Positions 13,579 to 23,806 of a DNA stretch of 64,000 bases are shown piece after piece. Within the stretch, counting starts at the first letter, position 1; each line of letters begins with the position of its first letter. Origin of the DNA: Acetobacter sacchari (GTDB taxonomy: Bacteria > Pseudomonadota > Alphaproteobacteria > Acetobacterales > Acetobacteraceae); the NCBI RefSeq assembly GCF_017377715.1, contig NZ_JAFVMF010000008.1:62001-126000 (forward strand). Direction: 5' to 3'. Below the pieces are notes generated by a model, which was given only the letters and a program-made list of their open reading frames with translations, made no database searches and was not told the origin of the DNA. The translations under genes and the position numbers were made by a program.

Positions 13579-14573
13579 GCTGCGCCTCCAGTCTCGGTCG
13601 TTGGAATTCCCAGGCGCTTGATCTCCCAATGCAGCGACACGCCGGACTGTTCCATCACACGCTTGCGCACTGTTTCTCCCAGCGTTTCCAGATCAGCGGC
13701 TGTCGCGCCGCCTGTGTTGATCAGAAAGTTGCAGTGTTTTTCACTGACTTGCGCGCCGCCGATCGTCAGGCCGCGGCACCCGGCGGCGTCGATCAGTTGC
13801 CAGGCTTTCAGTTGCGAAGTCGCTGCGTCCGGGTTGCGGAACGTCGAGCCGCCGGTGCGCGCACGAACGGGCTGAGAGCTTTCGCGCGCTGCGCGCACGT
13901 CCGCTATGCGGGCTGCGATGTCGGCGCTGTCGCCAGCCGTGGCGCGCAGGCGCGCCCGAACAACGACAGAGCCGTCGGTCAGCGCGGAGTGGCGGTATCC
14001 GAACCTGAGGTCGCCTGCATGCAGCCTGACAAGGCCGCCGTCGCGCGTGACGATCTCCGCCCAGTCGAGCACGGTCGCCATGTCCGACCCGTAGGCGCCG
14101 GCGTTCATGCGCACCGCGCCGCCGATCGAGCCCGGGATTCCAGCGAGAAACTCAAGTCCGGCGAGCCCGGCTGCGGCGGCTGTCTCCGCAACCGTTGCAT
14201 CCAGCGCCGCGCCGCCGACCACAAGCCCTTCCTCTTCCGTGACGATGGCGGCGAAGGCGCCGCCAAGGCGCACGACAAGGCCGGACAGGCCACCATCGCG
14301 GATAATCACGTTGGAGCAAGCCCCGAGAGTCGTGACCGGCAATTCAGGGGAGAGGCGGGACAGAGCCGAGGCGAGGTCGTCTCCATCCGCTGGCTGAAAC
14401 AGGCAATCGGCGGGGCCGCCGACGCGGAACCAGCTGCGGGGGGCGAGCGGCTGTCCGAACGAGACCTTGCCGCGCGCGCCGCGCATCGCGTCGCCGAGCG
14501 CGTGCGCCAGCGTTCCGGCGGCATGGGAGCCTTCGGTCGTCGGGGCTTTTCGCAGGGCGAGCGCGTCCGTCAT
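13575..14573 (-). CDS. murB: UDP-N-acetylenolpyruvoylglucosamine reductase MurB
   Basis: FAD enzyme reducing UDP-GlcNAc-enolpyruvate to UDP-MurNAc. It has the FAD-binding [18 protein letters not shown] and [18 protein letters not shown] segments, the [15 protein letters not shown] loop, and [11 protein letters not shown], whose Ser is the likely catalytic proton donor. The ATG at 14571-14573 forms an ATGA overlap with the murC stop; a longer Arg-rich extension of the frame was rejected. Length is 332 residues. Confidence 0.97.
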   Translation of the reverse strand: MTDALALRKAPTTEGSHAAGTLAHALGDAMRGARGKVSFGQPLAPRSWFRVGGPADCLFQPADGDDLASALSRLSPELPVTTLGACSNVIIRDGGLSGLVVRLGGAFAAIVTEEEGLVVGGAALDATVAETAAAAGLAGLEFLAGIPGSIGGAVRMNAGAYGSDMATVLDWAEIVTRDGGLVRLHAGDLRFGYRHSALTDGSVVVRARLRATAGDSADIAARIADVRAARESSQPVRARTGGSTFRNPDAATSQLKAWQLIDAAGCRGLTIGGAQVSEKHCNFLINTGGATAADLETLGETVRKRVMEQSGVSLHWEIKRLGIPTTETGGAA

Positions 14574-16003
14574 GCGGCGAAACCGCCTTTCTGCCCGCTC
14601 TGCAGGGCGGCGAGTTCGGAAGGCAGCGCCTGCGCCCAGTTGGTGATGGAACCCGCGCCCAGACACACGACATAGTCGCCGGGCTTGGCCATGGCGTTGA
14701 TCATTTCGGCGAGGTGTGCGGGGTCGGTCAGCGGCACCACGGAGCGGTGTCCGCGTTCGCGTAGCCCTTCCACCAGAAAGTCGCGGTTCACGCCGTCGAT
14801 GGGGGCCTCTCCCGCAGCGTAGACATCCGCCACGATTACGGAATCCGCGTCGTTCATGCAGGTGCAGAACTCGCCGAACAGCGTCTGGAGGCGGGAGTAC
14901 CGATGGGGCTGCACGACGGCGATGACACGACGCGCGCCAGCCTGTCGGGCTGCTTTCAGTACGGCGGCGATCTCGACGGGATGGTGCCCGTAATCGTCGA
15001 TCACTGTCACGCCCGCCGTTTCGCCGGTGCGGGTGAAGCGGCGTTTCACGCCGCGGAAGGAGGCGAGACCGGAGCGGATGGTGGCGTCGTCGATGTCCAT
15101 CTCGGTCGCGACGGCGATCGCGGCCAGCGCGTTCTGGACGTTGTGGCTGCCGAGCATCGGCAGGCGGAACGGACCTGCCCGGCGTGAGCGGCGGCGGGTG
15201 CGGTCAGTGATCTGGACCTCGAACGTGGCGCCCAGCTTGTCGGTGATCAGCTTCTCCGCGCGCACGTCGGCCTGCGGCGAGAAGCCGTATGTGACGATCC
15301 GATGGTCGGACAGGCGCGGGATCATCTGCTGCACGGCCGGGTGGTCGATGCACAGTACCGCAAAACCGTAGAACGGCACGTTGGAGACGAACTGGTCGTA
15401 CGCGGCCTCCATGGCCTCGGCCGATCCCCAGTGGTCAAGATGCTCCGGGTCCATGTTGGTGACGACCGAAATGACCGACGGCAGGCGCAGGAACGACCCG
15501 TCGCTCTCGTCGGCCTCGACCACCATCCACTCGCCTTTGCCCATGCGCGTGTTGGTGCCATAGGCCTCGATGATGCCGCCGTTGATCACGGTCGGGTCCA
15601 ATTTGGCCGCTTCCAGCACGGCGGCCACCAGACTGGTCGTCGTGGTCTTGCCATGCGTGCCGCCGATGGCGACCGACCAGCGCAGACGCATCAGCTCGGC
15701 CAGCATTTCCGCACGGCGCACGACCGGAATCAGACGGCTGCGCGCCGCCACGACTTCGGGATTGTCACGGCCCACTGCGGTCGAGATCACCACGACCTGC
15801 GCCTGTCCGAGGTTGGCGGCGTCGTGGCCGATGGTCACGGAGACGCCTGCGGCGCGCAGACGGCGGACATTGGCGTTTTCCGACATGTCCGACCCCTGCA
15901 CCTTATAGCCCAGAAGGTGCAGCACTTCGGCGATCCCGGACATGCCGATTCCGCCGATGCCCACGAAGTGGATGACGCCGATGGACAGCGGAAGAGCTCT
16001 CAT
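14570..16003 (-). CDS. murC: UDP-N-acetylmuramate--L-alanine ligase MurC
   Basis: Adds L-Ala to UDP-MurNAc, the first Mur ligase step. The N-terminal Rossmann motif [17 protein letters not shown], the P-loop GTHGKTTTT at residues 115-123, the [12 protein letters not shown] segment and a [10 protein letters not shown] motif of the C-terminal domain are all present. Its 477 residues match MurC. It overlaps murG by 4 bp at the start and murB by 4 bp at the stop. Confidence 0.98.
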   Translation of the reverse strand: MRALPLSIGVIHFVGIGGIGMSGIAEVLHLLGYKVQGSDMSENANVRRLRAAGVSVTIGHDAANLGQAQVVVISTAVGRDNPEVVAARSRLIPVVRRAEMLAELMRLRWSVAIGGTHGKTTTTSLVAAVLEAAKLDPTVINGGIIEAYGTNTRMGKGEWMVVEADESDGSFLRLPSVISVVTNMDPEHLDHWGSAEAMEAAYDQFVSNVPFYGFAVLCIDHPAVQQMIPRLSDHRIVTYGFSPQADVRAEKLITDKLGATFEVQITDRTRRRSRRAGPFRLPMLGSHNVQNALAAIAVATEMDIDDATIRSGLASFRGVKRRFTRTGETAGVTVIDDYGHHPVEIAAVLKAARQAGARRVIAVVQPHRYSRLQTLFGEFCTCMNDADSVIVADVYAAGEAPIDGVNRDFLVEGLRERGHRSVVPLTDPAHLAEMINAMAKPGDYVVCLGAGSITNWAQALPSELAALQSGQKGGFAA

Positions 16004-17256
16004 ACGTGGGACTCCATGGACAGGGCGGGCGAGCGACGTGCGTCGCCGGAAAGCGTGACGGATGAAGGGGAGCCGACGGACGGCGTTTGCGCGCCAGCGC
16101 CGTCCGGCCCGGACGAGTGGGGGTGGGCATAAGCGCTCGGCGGCGCCTGATGCAAGCTCGCTTCCACCAGGTCGGCCAGTCTTTCGGCGGCGTCGGGGCG
16201 GGCCAGCGTGGCGGCAGCGGCTGCCTGCGCCGTCAGCGTCTCCGGACTTTCAAGCAGGGGAAGCAGTGCCGCTGCGAGGGATTCCACTGTAAAAACAGGC
16301 TGCGGCATCAGTCGGGCTGCGCCGATCGTTTCAAGCGAACGCGCGTTGGCCGTTTGCTCGTCGCTTGCGGCGACGGGAAGGGGAACGAGGATCGAGGGGC
16401 GTCCGGCTGTGGCGATTTCCGCGACGGATGAACCGCCCGCGCGTCCGATCACCAGATGCGCGTCGCGCAGCAGGACGGGGACGTCGGAGAAAAACGACTC
16501 CACGCGCGCAGGTATGCCTGCGGCGGCATAGGCGGCGCGAACGCGTTCGGCGTCTTCAGCCCGCGCCTGCTGCGTCACATGCAGGCGAGCGCGCAGCGAG
16601 AGCGGCAGGGCGGCGAGGGCGGACGGTGCAATGTCAGAGAATACCCGTGCGCCGAGGGAGCCGCCCCAGACCAGAACCCGGATAGTTTCGTCGGGTGCGT
16701 GATAGGCCTCGCCAGCAAGCGCGGCGATGGCGGGGCGGACGGGCATGCCGGTCATGTGGGCAGTCGCGCGTGAGGGCAGTCCGGCGACGCTCGGGAAGGA
16801 TGTCGCAACCGCGTCGGCGAAGCGCGCCAGAACGGCGTTCGCACGACCAAGCACGGCGTTGCCTTCGTGCAGGATGATGGCGGGGCGGTTCGTGCGCCCC
16901 AGCAGTCGCGCGCCGAGCAGCGGCGGAACGGAGGGATAGCCACCAAAGCCGACGACCGCCGACGGGCGCAGCGTGGTCATGACGCCGCGCGCAGCCCATG
17001 CGCCTTTCAGAAGGGCTAGCCCGCCGCGCAACGCGCGAACCGGGCCGCGCCCCGCCACCCCGGCGCCGGGAAGCACGAATTGCTCTGCGTCGGCGAAAAC
17101 GCCCGTCGTGCGTCGCCCGGCGCGTGCGTCGGTCATCAGGACAACGCGGCGTCCGCGCGCCACCAGGGCGTCGGCCAAGGCCTCGGCCGGGAAGAAATGT
17201 CCGCCGGTGCCGCCTGCGGCGATTACGATCGGACCGTTTTCGTCACGCATGCTCAT
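16000..17256 (-). CDS. murG: Lipid II synthase MurG (GlcNAc transferase)
   Basis: Peripheral GT-B glycosyltransferase converting lipid I to lipid II. The N-terminal loop [15 protein letters not shown] and the [17 protein letters not shown] segment identify it, with [26 protein letters not shown] donor-binding residues in the C-terminal half. The ATG at 17254-17256 overlaps the ftsW stop as ATGA. At 418 residues it is longer than the usual 355-370, owing to a Ser/Pro/His-rich C-terminal tail of about 45 residues that runs to the murC junction. Confidence 0.96.
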   Translation of the reverse strand: MSMRDENGPIVIAAGGTGGHFFPAEALADALVARGRRVVLMTDARAGRRTTGVFADAEQFVLPGAGVAGRGPVRALRGGLALLKGAWAARGVMTTLRPSAVVGFGGYPSVPPLLGARLLGRTNRPAIILHEGNAVLGRANAVLARFADAVATSFPSVAGLPSRATAHMTGMPVRPAIAALAGEAYHAPDETIRVLVWGGSLGARVFSDIAPSALAALPLSLRARLHVTQQARAEDAERVRAAYAAAGIPARVESFFSDVPVLLRDAHLVIGRAGGSSVAEIATAGRPSILVPLPVAASDEQTANARSLETIGAARLMPQPVFTVESLAAALLPLLESPETLTAQAAAAATLARPDAAERLADLVEASLHQAPPSAYAHPHSSGPDGAGAQTPSVGSPSSVTLSGDARRSPALSMESHV

Positions 17257-18419
17257 GTCGCCGCCTTCCATGCGCCGGCCGGGGTCGCAAGCGTTCGGCC
17301 AAGGCGGCTTTGCCGGACATGCTGGCGCGTGAGCGCGAGCATCATGCCGATTGTCAGCGCGACGGACATGGCGGACGAGCCGCCGTAGGAGATGAACGGC
17401 AGCGTCATGCCCTTCGTGGGAATGAGATGCAGCGTCGAGCCCATGTTAACGAACGCCTGCAGGCCGAACCCGGTGACGAGACCGGATGTCGCGAGGATCA
17501 GGAACGGGTCGTCTTCACGCAACAGGCGGAGGACCGTTCTGATAACGATTGTCGCAAACACCGCGATGATGAACAGGCAGATCAGCATGCCGTATTCTTC
17601 GCCCGCGACTGCGAAAACGAAGTCGGCATGCGCGTCGGGCAGCAGATCCTTGACGCGGCCTTCGCCGGGGCCCCGCCCCATCAGGCCGCCGTTGCCAAAA
17701 GCGCGGAGCGCGGTGTCGATCTGGTAGTGGTCGCCGACATTGGGGTGAAGGAAGCGTTCGACGCGAGAGCGGACGTGCGGGAAAATGAAATAAGCCGCAA
17801 CGCCCGCGCCGCCCATCGCGCCAAAGCCGATGCCCACCAGCAGGATGTTGAGGCCGTCGACGAAAAGCTGCGCCATGAACACGGTGGTGATGACGGTGAG
17901 CATCCCGATATCAGGCTGCGACTTCAGCAGGACGAGAATGACCCCGTACCCTGCAAAAGCGAGCAACATTCCCGGGAAATACCGGCGCACGCGTCTCTGG
18001 GCGAGAAGCCACGCCGTGACGACCGCGAAACAGGGTTTGAGAAATTCCGAAGGCTGCACCGACATCATGGGAAGTGCGATCCAGCGGCGCGCTCCCTTAA
18101 TCTCGATGCCGTGGACCAGAGTCATTGCAGTGGCGCCAATGGCCACTACGCATCCGATGAAGGCGAGGCGCATGACGCCTTTACGCGACAGCATCGACAC
18201 GCCGACGACGATCAGACCCGCGATGGCCAGAAACATGACCTGCTTGAAAATGAACATGTTGCGCGAGGCGCCGATGCGCACCGCGACGGCGGGACTTGCC
18301 GCCAGCATCAGGATGTAGCCGAAACCGATGAGAGTTCCGACGCATGCGAGCGTCATGCGATCGACGCTGCGCCACCAGCGGCCGATCGATGAATTGTCGA
18401 TGCGTGAAAGTCTGTTCAT
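17253..18419 (-). CDS. ftsW: Lipid II polymerase FtsW (SEDS family)
   Basis: Polytopic SEDS glycosyltransferase that polymerises septal peptidoglycan with FtsI. About ten hydrophobic segments are visible. Signature segments include GARRWIALPMMSVQPSEFLK and FALAGEEYG-like FAVAGEEYGM, and the C-terminal LPFISYGGSSAM. Its 388 residues match FtsW. Start and stop both sit in 4-bp overlaps. Position between murD and murG marks it as FtsW rather than RodA. Confidence 0.97.
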   Translation of the reverse strand: MNRLSRIDNSSIGRWWRSVDRMTLACVGTLIGFGYILMLAASPAVAVRIGASRNMFIFKQVMFLAIAGLIVVGVSMLSRKGVMRLAFIGCVVAIGATAMTLVHGIEIKGARRWIALPMMSVQPSEFLKPCFAVVTAWLLAQRRVRRYFPGMLLAFAGYGVILVLLKSQPDIGMLTVITTVFMAQLFVDGLNILLVGIGFGAMGGAGVAAYFIFPHVRSRVERFLHPNVGDHYQIDTALRAFGNGGLMGRGPGEGRVKDLLPDAHADFVFAVAGEEYGMLICLFIIAVFATIVIRTVLRLLREDDPFLILATSGLVTGFGLQAFVNMGSTLHLIPTKGMTLPFISYGGSSAMSVALTIGMMLALTRQHVRQSRLGRTLATPAGAWKAAT

Positions 18420-19825
18420 CGTTCCGGGAGCCCCGATTTGCCTTGATTCATTAGTAAAGCACGCGAAAGCGCAATGAAATGTAAACCTCGCGCTTCAAAG
18501 CCGGAAAATTGATCGAAACTGGCGCAGGCGGGCGACAGCAGGACGACTTCGGCGCCGCTGGCCTTCGCTGCGGCGAAGGCGGAGGGGACGGCGTGCTCCA
18601 GATCGCCCACGATCCTGTGCGCCACGCCATGGCGCGTCAGCGTTTCCGCCAGCATCGGGGCGTCGCGTCCGATCAGAAAAGCCTCGGCGACACGCGGGAA
18701 ATACGGCGCCAGATCTTCGATCCCGCCCGCCTTGGCGATGCCTCCGGCGATCCAGACGATACGGTCGTAGCAGGCAAGCGCGCGGGCGGAGGCGTCGGCG
18801 TTGGTCGCCTTGCTGTCGTCGACGAACGCGACGCCGTCGGCGTTGGCGATCAGTTTCTGCCGGTGGGCAAGACCATCGAAATCTCCAATGGATTTGGCCA
18901 GCGCGTCGCGACGCGCGCCGAGACGAAGCGCCATCGCAAGTGCGGCGCAGGCGTTTTCGGCATTGTGCGCGCCTGGAAGGGACGCGCCCGGCGTTGCGAT
19001 CAGGCCGCTTTCATCAACGATCCCGCCGTCATCAGCGTGAATGTCTGCGTGTTTATCGGTGGCCGAAATGGTTTGCACGGGAACGCCGCGCGTGCGCAGA
19101 TCGGAAGCAACATCGTCGAGCATCGGGTCGTTAACGCCGATGACGGCAAGATCGTGTGCGCCCATGCGGTCGAAAATATGCGATTTCGCTGCGGCGTACC
19201 CGATCATGTCGCCGTGACGGTCGATGTGGTCGGGGCTGAGGTTCAGCAGGCACGCTACGTCGAAATGCAAGTCCACAAGTCGTTCCAACATGTAGGAGGA
19301 CATCTCCAGAACATACACGCCGGAATCGGGCAAAAATGGGAGCGAAAGCGCGGCTGGGCCGAGATTCCCGCCTTCGGCGACAGGAACGCCGGAAGAGCGC
19401 AAAAGATGCGCGAGCAATGCGGTTGTCGTCGATTTTCCGTTCGTCCCGGTGACGCCAGCGAAGCGCGCTTTGGAGCCAGCCTTACGCACGGCCTGAAAAA
19501 GCAGCTCGGCGTCGGAGACGATGGGTACGCCTGCATCTCGCGCCAGCAACGCGACCGGGTGCGGTTTGGGCAAAATATGCGGAATTCCCGGCGATATCAC
19601 CAGAGCGTCGAAGCCTGCCAGGGTGTCGAGCGGCGCCACAACGAGTTTGCCGGGCATCCCGGTTTCGGTTTGCGCCAGAGCGGCGCGGCCGTTTTCGCCG
19701 TCGTCCCACGCCTGCACCGTGGCGCCCATGCGCGCCAGAGCGCACGCCGCAGGGGCGCCATTCCGTCCAAGTCCAAGAACCGCGAAGCGGCGTCCAGAGA
19801 AAATGTCTGTCGGAAACTCCGTCAT
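18416..19825 (-). CDS. murD: UDP-N-acetylmuramoylalanine--D-glutamate ligase MurD
   Basis: Adds D-Glu to UDP-MurNAc-L-Ala. It shows the N-terminal FAVLGLGRNGAPAA dinucleotide-like motif, the P-loop GVTGTNGKSTTTALL, LNLSPDHIDRHGDM, and VDDSKATNADAS in the C-terminal domain. Length 469 residues is normal. It begins 13 bp after the mraY stop and overlaps ftsW by 4 bp. Confidence 0.97.
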   Translation of the reverse strand: MTEFPTDIFSGRRFAVLGLGRNGAPAACALARMGATVQAWDDGENGRAALAQTETGMPGKLVVAPLDTLAGFDALVISPGIPHILPKPHPVALLARDAGVPIVSDAELLFQAVRKAGSKARFAGVTGTNGKSTTTALLAHLLRSSGVPVAEGGNLGPAALSLPFLPDSGVYVLEMSSYMLERLVDLHFDVACLLNLSPDHIDRHGDMIGYAAAKSHIFDRMGAHDLAVIGVNDPMLDDVASDLRTRGVPVQTISATDKHADIHADDGGIVDESGLIATPGASLPGAHNAENACAALAMALRLGARRDALAKSIGDFDGLAHRQKLIANADGVAFVDDSKATNADASARALACYDRIVWIAGGIAKAGGIEDLAPYFPRVAEAFLIGRDAPMLAETLTRHGVAHRIVGDLEHAVPSAFAAAKASGAEVVLLSPACASFDQFSGFEARGLHFIALSRALLMNQGKSGLPER

Positions 19826-19838
19826 GCGCGTCCTGTCC

Positions 19839-20930
19839 TCACCGCAGTTTCAACGTGGCGAGGCCGAACAGGCCGAGAACGATGGAGACGATCCAGAAGC
19901 GGATGACGATCTTGGGCTCCTGCCAGCCCTTTTTTTCGAAGTGATGGTGCAACGGCGCCATCAGGAACACGCGACGCTTGGTGCGTTTGTACCAGAAAAC
20001 CTGAATGACGACGGACAAGGTTTCGATCACGAACAGCCCGCCGACGATGCAGAGCACCAGCTCGTGCTTGACCGCCACAGCCACGGCGCCAAGTGCGCCG
20101 CCAAGCGACAGGGAGCCGGTGTCGCCCATGAACACCGCTGCCGGAGGCGCATTGAACCAGAGAAAGCCAAGGCCTGCGCCAACGAGTCCGGCGCAGAAAA
20201 TCGCCAGTTCGCCGGTGCCGGGCACGGCGTGAAGTTGCAGATAATCGGCAAAGAGATGGTTGCCGACCAGATAGGAGATCAGCGCGAACACGAAAGCCGC
20301 GACGACGACAGGCACGGTTGCGAGCCCGTCGAGTCCGTCAGTGAAATTCACCGCATTGCCGAAACCGGCGATGGTTATCATCGCGAAGATCGGGAACGCG
20401 AAACCCAGAGGCAGCAGCAAATCCTTGACGAAAGGAAAGGCGACGTAGTTCGCAAGATCCGGCGGCATCATGCTTTCCATCCACCAGCCGGCGATCAGGG
20501 AGGCTGCGAATTCGCAGCCCAGCCGCGTACGTTTCGATACGCCGTCGGTATTGCGGCGGGAAAGCTTCAGGTAATCGTCGGCGAACCCGATGGCGCCGAA
20601 CGCGGCTGTCACGAACAGCACGGCCCAGACGAACCCGTCCTCAAGGTCAGCCCAGAGCAATGTGGATGTGAAGAGCGCGATCAGGATCAGCACGCCGCCC
20701 ATGGTGGGCGTGCCGGCCTTTTCCAAAATATGCCGTTCAGGTCCCAGAGCACGGATCGGCTGCCCTTCGCGCTGGATGCGGCGAAGTTCGCGGATGACCG
20801 GGTTGCCGAGCATCAACGCGATGGCAAGTGCTGTCAGGCACGCGCCACCGGACCGGAAGGTGATGTACCGGAACAAATTGAGCAGCGTCGTGTGCCCATG
20901 CGCGTGATGGGAGACCAGAAGATAGAGCAT
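19839..20930 (-). CDS. mraY: Phospho-N-acetylmuramoyl-pentapeptide transferase MraY
   Basis: Integral membrane enzyme that transfers phospho-MurNAc-pentapeptide to undecaprenyl phosphate (lipid I). About ten membrane segments are seen. The motifs KAGTPTMGGVLIL, GFADDYLKL (catalytic Asp pair), NAVNFTDGLDGLA and the C-terminal APLHHHFEKKGW are diagnostic. The ATG at 20928-20930 overlaps the murF stop as TGATG, giving 363 residues; an Arg-rich 66-codon upstream extension was rejected because it lies inside murF. Confidence 0.98.
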   Translation of the reverse strand: MLYLLVSHHAHGHTTLLNLFRYITFRSGGACLTALAIALMLGNPVIRELRRIQREGQPIRALGPERHILEKAGTPTMGGVLILIALFTSTLLWADLEDGFVWAVLFVTAAFGAIGFADDYLKLSRRNTDGVSKRTRLGCEFAASLIAGWWMESMMPPDLANYVAFPFVKDLLLPLGFAFPIFAMITIAGFGNAVNFTDGLDGLATVPVVVAAFVFALISYLVGNHLFADYLQLHAVPGTGELAIFCAGLVGAGLGFLWFNAPPAAVFMGDTGSLSLGGALGAVAVAVKHELVLCIVGGLFVIETLSVVIQVFWYKRTKRRVFLMAPLHHHFEKKGWQEPKIVIRFWIVSIVLGLFGLATLKLR

Positions 20931-22345
20931 CAAACGGTCTCCGCCGCGCGCAGGGCTTCGACGATGACGCGCATGCGGGTGCCGAGGCTGCCTTTGACGA
21001 GAATGGCGTCGCCGCTGTGAAGGGCGGCGCGCACGATCGGCGCGAGCGTGTCGGAGTCCGCGCGCCATGCGCCCTGAAGAGACGACGGCAGGGCGTCGAA
21101 AAGTTCTTTCATATGAGGTCCGCAACAAAAAACGAGGTCTGCGCAGGCAGCGACCGGATCGACGAGGGACAGATGCTCGGCGCTGGCGAAGTCGCCGAGT
21201 TCGCGCATGTCGCCGAGGACGGCTACGCGGCGATTGGCTGGCGCAAGCGCCAGCACGTCGAGGGCTGCGCGAATGGCGAGGACGGAGGCGTTATAGCTTT
21301 CGTCGAGCAAAGTGACCCGGCCGTCCATGATGGTCGTGAGCGCCCCGCGTCCGGCGCCGGGAGAGAACGTCGCCAAAGCCTGCGCGGCCGCGGCGAGGGC
21401 GCGTTCGGTCGAGGTCCGGTCATCGGCGAAGTGCGTCGCGACGACGGCCAGCGCCGTCAGGGCGTTGCGCGCCAGGTGCAATCCGGGAGCGTGCAGCGTT
21501 ACAGACGTCTCGACGCCTGCAATGTGAGCGACGAAAGAGCCGCTTGAAGAGGTGGTTGTGAAGCCACTGATCCGCGCTTCGCTTTTGTCCAGAAGGCCGC
21601 AGCGCCACAGGGAGACGTCGGCCGCGCGAGCGACCTCGTCAAAGATGTCCTGTCCCGCCGCGTCGTCCGGGACGACGGCGATGGAGCCGGGACGCAGCGC
21701 GGCGATGAGCGCTGCCTTTTCACGGGCAATGGCGTCCAGACCGCCCATATGCCCGACATGCGCAGAACCGATGGTGGTGATCGCCGCCGTATCCGGGCGG
21801 GCGAGGGCAGCCAGTGGCGCGATTTCGCCGGGATGGTTCATCCCGATCTCGATCACGCAGAACGCTGCGTCACGCGGAAGGCGTGCGAGCGTCAGCGGCA
21901 CGCCCCAGTGATTGTTGTAGGATGCGACAGCGGCATGCGTCGGTCCAAGCGCGGACAGGGCGACGCGCAGCATCTCCTTTGTTGTCGTCTTGCCGACGCT
22001 GCCGGTTACGGCGGCGACCTTGCCTGCAAACCGGGCGCGTGCGTGGCGGCCCAAATCCCACAACGCCGCCATGGTGTCGGCGACCCGCAGCACGCGTGGG
22101 TCGTCGGCAAGGTCCGCTGGGTCACCATGCACGAGGACGGCGGACGCGCCTTTTTCAAGAGCCGCGCGAATATGTTGATGTCCATCGGATGTTTCGCCGA
22201 CCAGCGCGATGAACAGGTCGCCTGGGGCAAGCGTCCGTGTGTCTATGGAGACGCCCGTGATGGCGATGTCGCGGGCATTGGCTGCATCCGGAAAAGATCC
22301 GTCGGTAGCCTCGATAAGTTCTGCGCCAGTCCACAGGATAGTCAT
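20930..22345 (-). CDS. murF: UDP-N-acetylmuramoyl-tripeptide--D-alanyl-D-alanine ligase MurF
   Basis: Adds the D-Ala-D-Ala dipeptide, completing the cytoplasmic muropeptide precursor. It carries the P-loop VTGSVGKTTTKEML, NNHWGVPLTLARLP, EIGMNHPGEIAPL and a C-terminal LLDESYNASVLAIRAAL segment, all typical of MurF. Length is 471 residues. It overlaps murE by 4 bp at the start and mraY by 1 bp at the stop. Confidence 0.97.
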   Translation of the reverse strand: MTILWTGAELIEATDGSFPDAANARDIAITGVSIDTRTLAPGDLFIALVGETSDGHQHIRAALEKGASAVLVHGDPADLADDPRVLRVADTMAALWDLGRHARARFAGKVAAVTGSVGKTTTKEMLRVALSALGPTHAAVASYNNHWGVPLTLARLPRDAAFCVIEIGMNHPGEIAPLAALARPDTAAITTIGSAHVGHMGGLDAIAREKAALIAALRPGSIAVVPDDAAGQDIFDEVARAADVSLWRCGLLDKSEARISGFTTTSSSGSFVAHIAGVETSVTLHAPGLHLARNALTALAVVATHFADDRTSTERALAAAAQALATFSPGAGRGALTTIMDGRVTLLDESYNASVLAIRAALDVLALAPANRRVAVLGDMRELGDFASAEHLSLVDPVAACADLVFCCGPHMKELFDALPSSLQGAWRADSDTLAPIVRAALHSGDAILVKGSLGTRMRVIVEALRAAETV

Positions 22346-23805
22346 GCCGCGCCCGCCAGTTCGCGTACCACGCCAACATCGTCGAATGGATGCACCACGC
22401 CGCCGATGGTCTGCCCCTGCTCATGTCCCTTGCCGGCGACGAGCAGCACGTCGCCCGGCTGGAGCATGTCGAGGCCAGCGGCGATGGCCTTCGCACGGTC
22501 GCCGATTTCGAGCGCGCCGGGCGCGCCGGCCAGCACGTCGTGGCGGATGTCAGCAGGGTTCTCGCTTCTTGGGTTGTCGTCTGTGATGATGACGACATCG
22601 GCATTGGCGGCGGCTTCCCGCGCCATCAGAGGACGCTTCCCGCGATCGCGATCACCGCCCGCGCCGAAAGCGACGAGCAGACGCCCGCGCGCGTGGGGGC
22701 GGAGGCTTGTCAGAGCCCGCGCCAGCGCGTCCGGCGTGTGGGCGTAATCGACATAGACGGCGGCGCCGTTGTCGAGCAGGGCCGCGCGCTCCATCCGGCC
22801 GCGCACGCCGCGCAATTGCTGCGCGTGCGTAAGGGCGTTCTCGACGCCAGCTTCGTCCCGCGCCGCCAGAGCGATTGCGAGAAGGATGTTGTCGGCCTGA
22901 AAACGTCCGGGTAGCGACAGGACAATGTCGTGATCACGACCGAAGGCGGAGATCAGGAGCCGCTGCCCTTCAGGTAGAGACTCCTGTTTCATAAGGCGTA
23001 ATGTGTCGCCGTTCTCGCCGACAAGTCGCAAGGTCAGCCTGCGTTGTTTCGCGATGTCGCGGATCGCGCCCAGTGTTTTGCTGTCCATGTCGGCGTTGGC
23101 TGCCGCGATGGCTCCCTCCGGCAGCAGCGTGTCGAAAAGGCGTAGTTTGGCTGCGCGGTAGGCAGCGAGGTCGCCGTGGTAATCGAGATGATCGCGTGTC
23201 AGATTTGTAAAACCTGCCGCAGAAAGCTGAACGCCGTCGAGGCGGCGTTGGTCGAGTCCGTGAGAGGAGGCTTCCATGGCGACGTCCGTCACACCCTCCG
23301 CGCGAAGGGCGGCGAGACCGCGCGCCAATGTGACCGGATCGGGCGTCGTAAGCGACGGGATCTCGAACGGCAGCGTGAACGGCGCCTTCAAGCCAAGGGT
23401 GCCTAGGCTCGCGGCGGAACGCCCGGTCGCGGTCCAGAGCTGGCGCAGGAAATCGACTGTGCTGGTCTTGCCGTTGGTGCCGGTGACGGCGACCTGATGA
23501 TCTGGTTGCGGCCCGGCGAACGCAGCGGCGAGTAGAGAAAGGGCGCGGCGTGCGTCTGCGCATTTTACGAGCGCCACGTTCGCCTGTTCGATATCCGGCG
23601 TGTCTGTCGGCGCGAGGATCGCAGAGGTTCCGGCGGCAATGACGGAGGGAATGAAACGGCGACCATCTGTCTTCACGCCTGGCAGGGCTGCGAACAGGAC
23701 GCCCGGCGCGGCTTCGCGGCTATCAGCCGTGATTGCGGTGATTTCCGGGTCATGGGCAGCGGAAAATGGAAGGCCGATCGACGTGAGGAGGGCGGACAGC
23801 CGCAT
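22342..23805 (-). CDS. murE: UDP-MurNAc-L-Ala-D-Glu--meso-diaminopimelate ligase MurE
   Basis: Adds the third residue of the stem peptide. The P-loop VTGTNGKTSTVDFL, NLTRDHLDYHGDL and the substrate-selecting DDNPRSENPADI are present. The DNPR form is the one known to select meso-diaminopimelate, so the organism should have Gram-negative A1-gamma peptidoglycan. The ATG at 23803-23805 follows the ftsI stop with a 1-bp gap. A long Arg-rich upstream extension of the frame is inside ftsI and was rejected. Length is 487 residues. Confidence 0.97.
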   Translation of the reverse strand: MRLSALLTSIGLPFSAAHDPEITAITADSREAAPGVLFAALPGVKTDGRRFIPSVIAAGTSAILAPTDTPDIEQANVALVKCADARRALSLLAAAFAGPQPDHQVAVTGTNGKTSTVDFLRQLWTATGRSAASLGTLGLKAPFTLPFEIPSLTTPDPVTLARGLAALRAEGVTDVAMEASSHGLDQRRLDGVQLSAAGFTNLTRDHLDYHGDLAAYRAAKLRLFDTLLPEGAIAAANADMDSKTLGAIRDIAKQRRLTLRLVGENGDTLRLMKQESLPEGQRLLISAFGRDHDIVLSLPGRFQADNILLAIALAARDEAGVENALTHAQQLRGVRGRMERAALLDNGAAVYVDYAHTPDALARALTSLRPHARGRLLVAFGAGGDRDRGKRPLMAREAAANADVVIITDDNPRSENPADIRHDVLAGAPGALEIGDRAKAIAAGLDMLQPGDVLLVAGKGHEQGQTIGGVVHPFDDVGVVRELAGAA

Positions 23806-23806
23806 G

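Noticed and set aside
16998..18392. 464-codon plus-strand open frame opposite ftsW/murG
   Set aside because: Antisense to genes with clear motifs; composition (Arg/His/Asp/Gln-rich) is the usual shadow of high-GC third positions.
18509..19906. 465-codon plus-strand open frame opposite murD
   Set aside because: Antisense shadow of murD; no recognisable domain and no ribosome-binding site.
21749..22747. 332-codon plus-strand frame opposite murF/murE
   Set aside because: Lies across two coupled Mur ligase genes on the other strand; no family resemblance.
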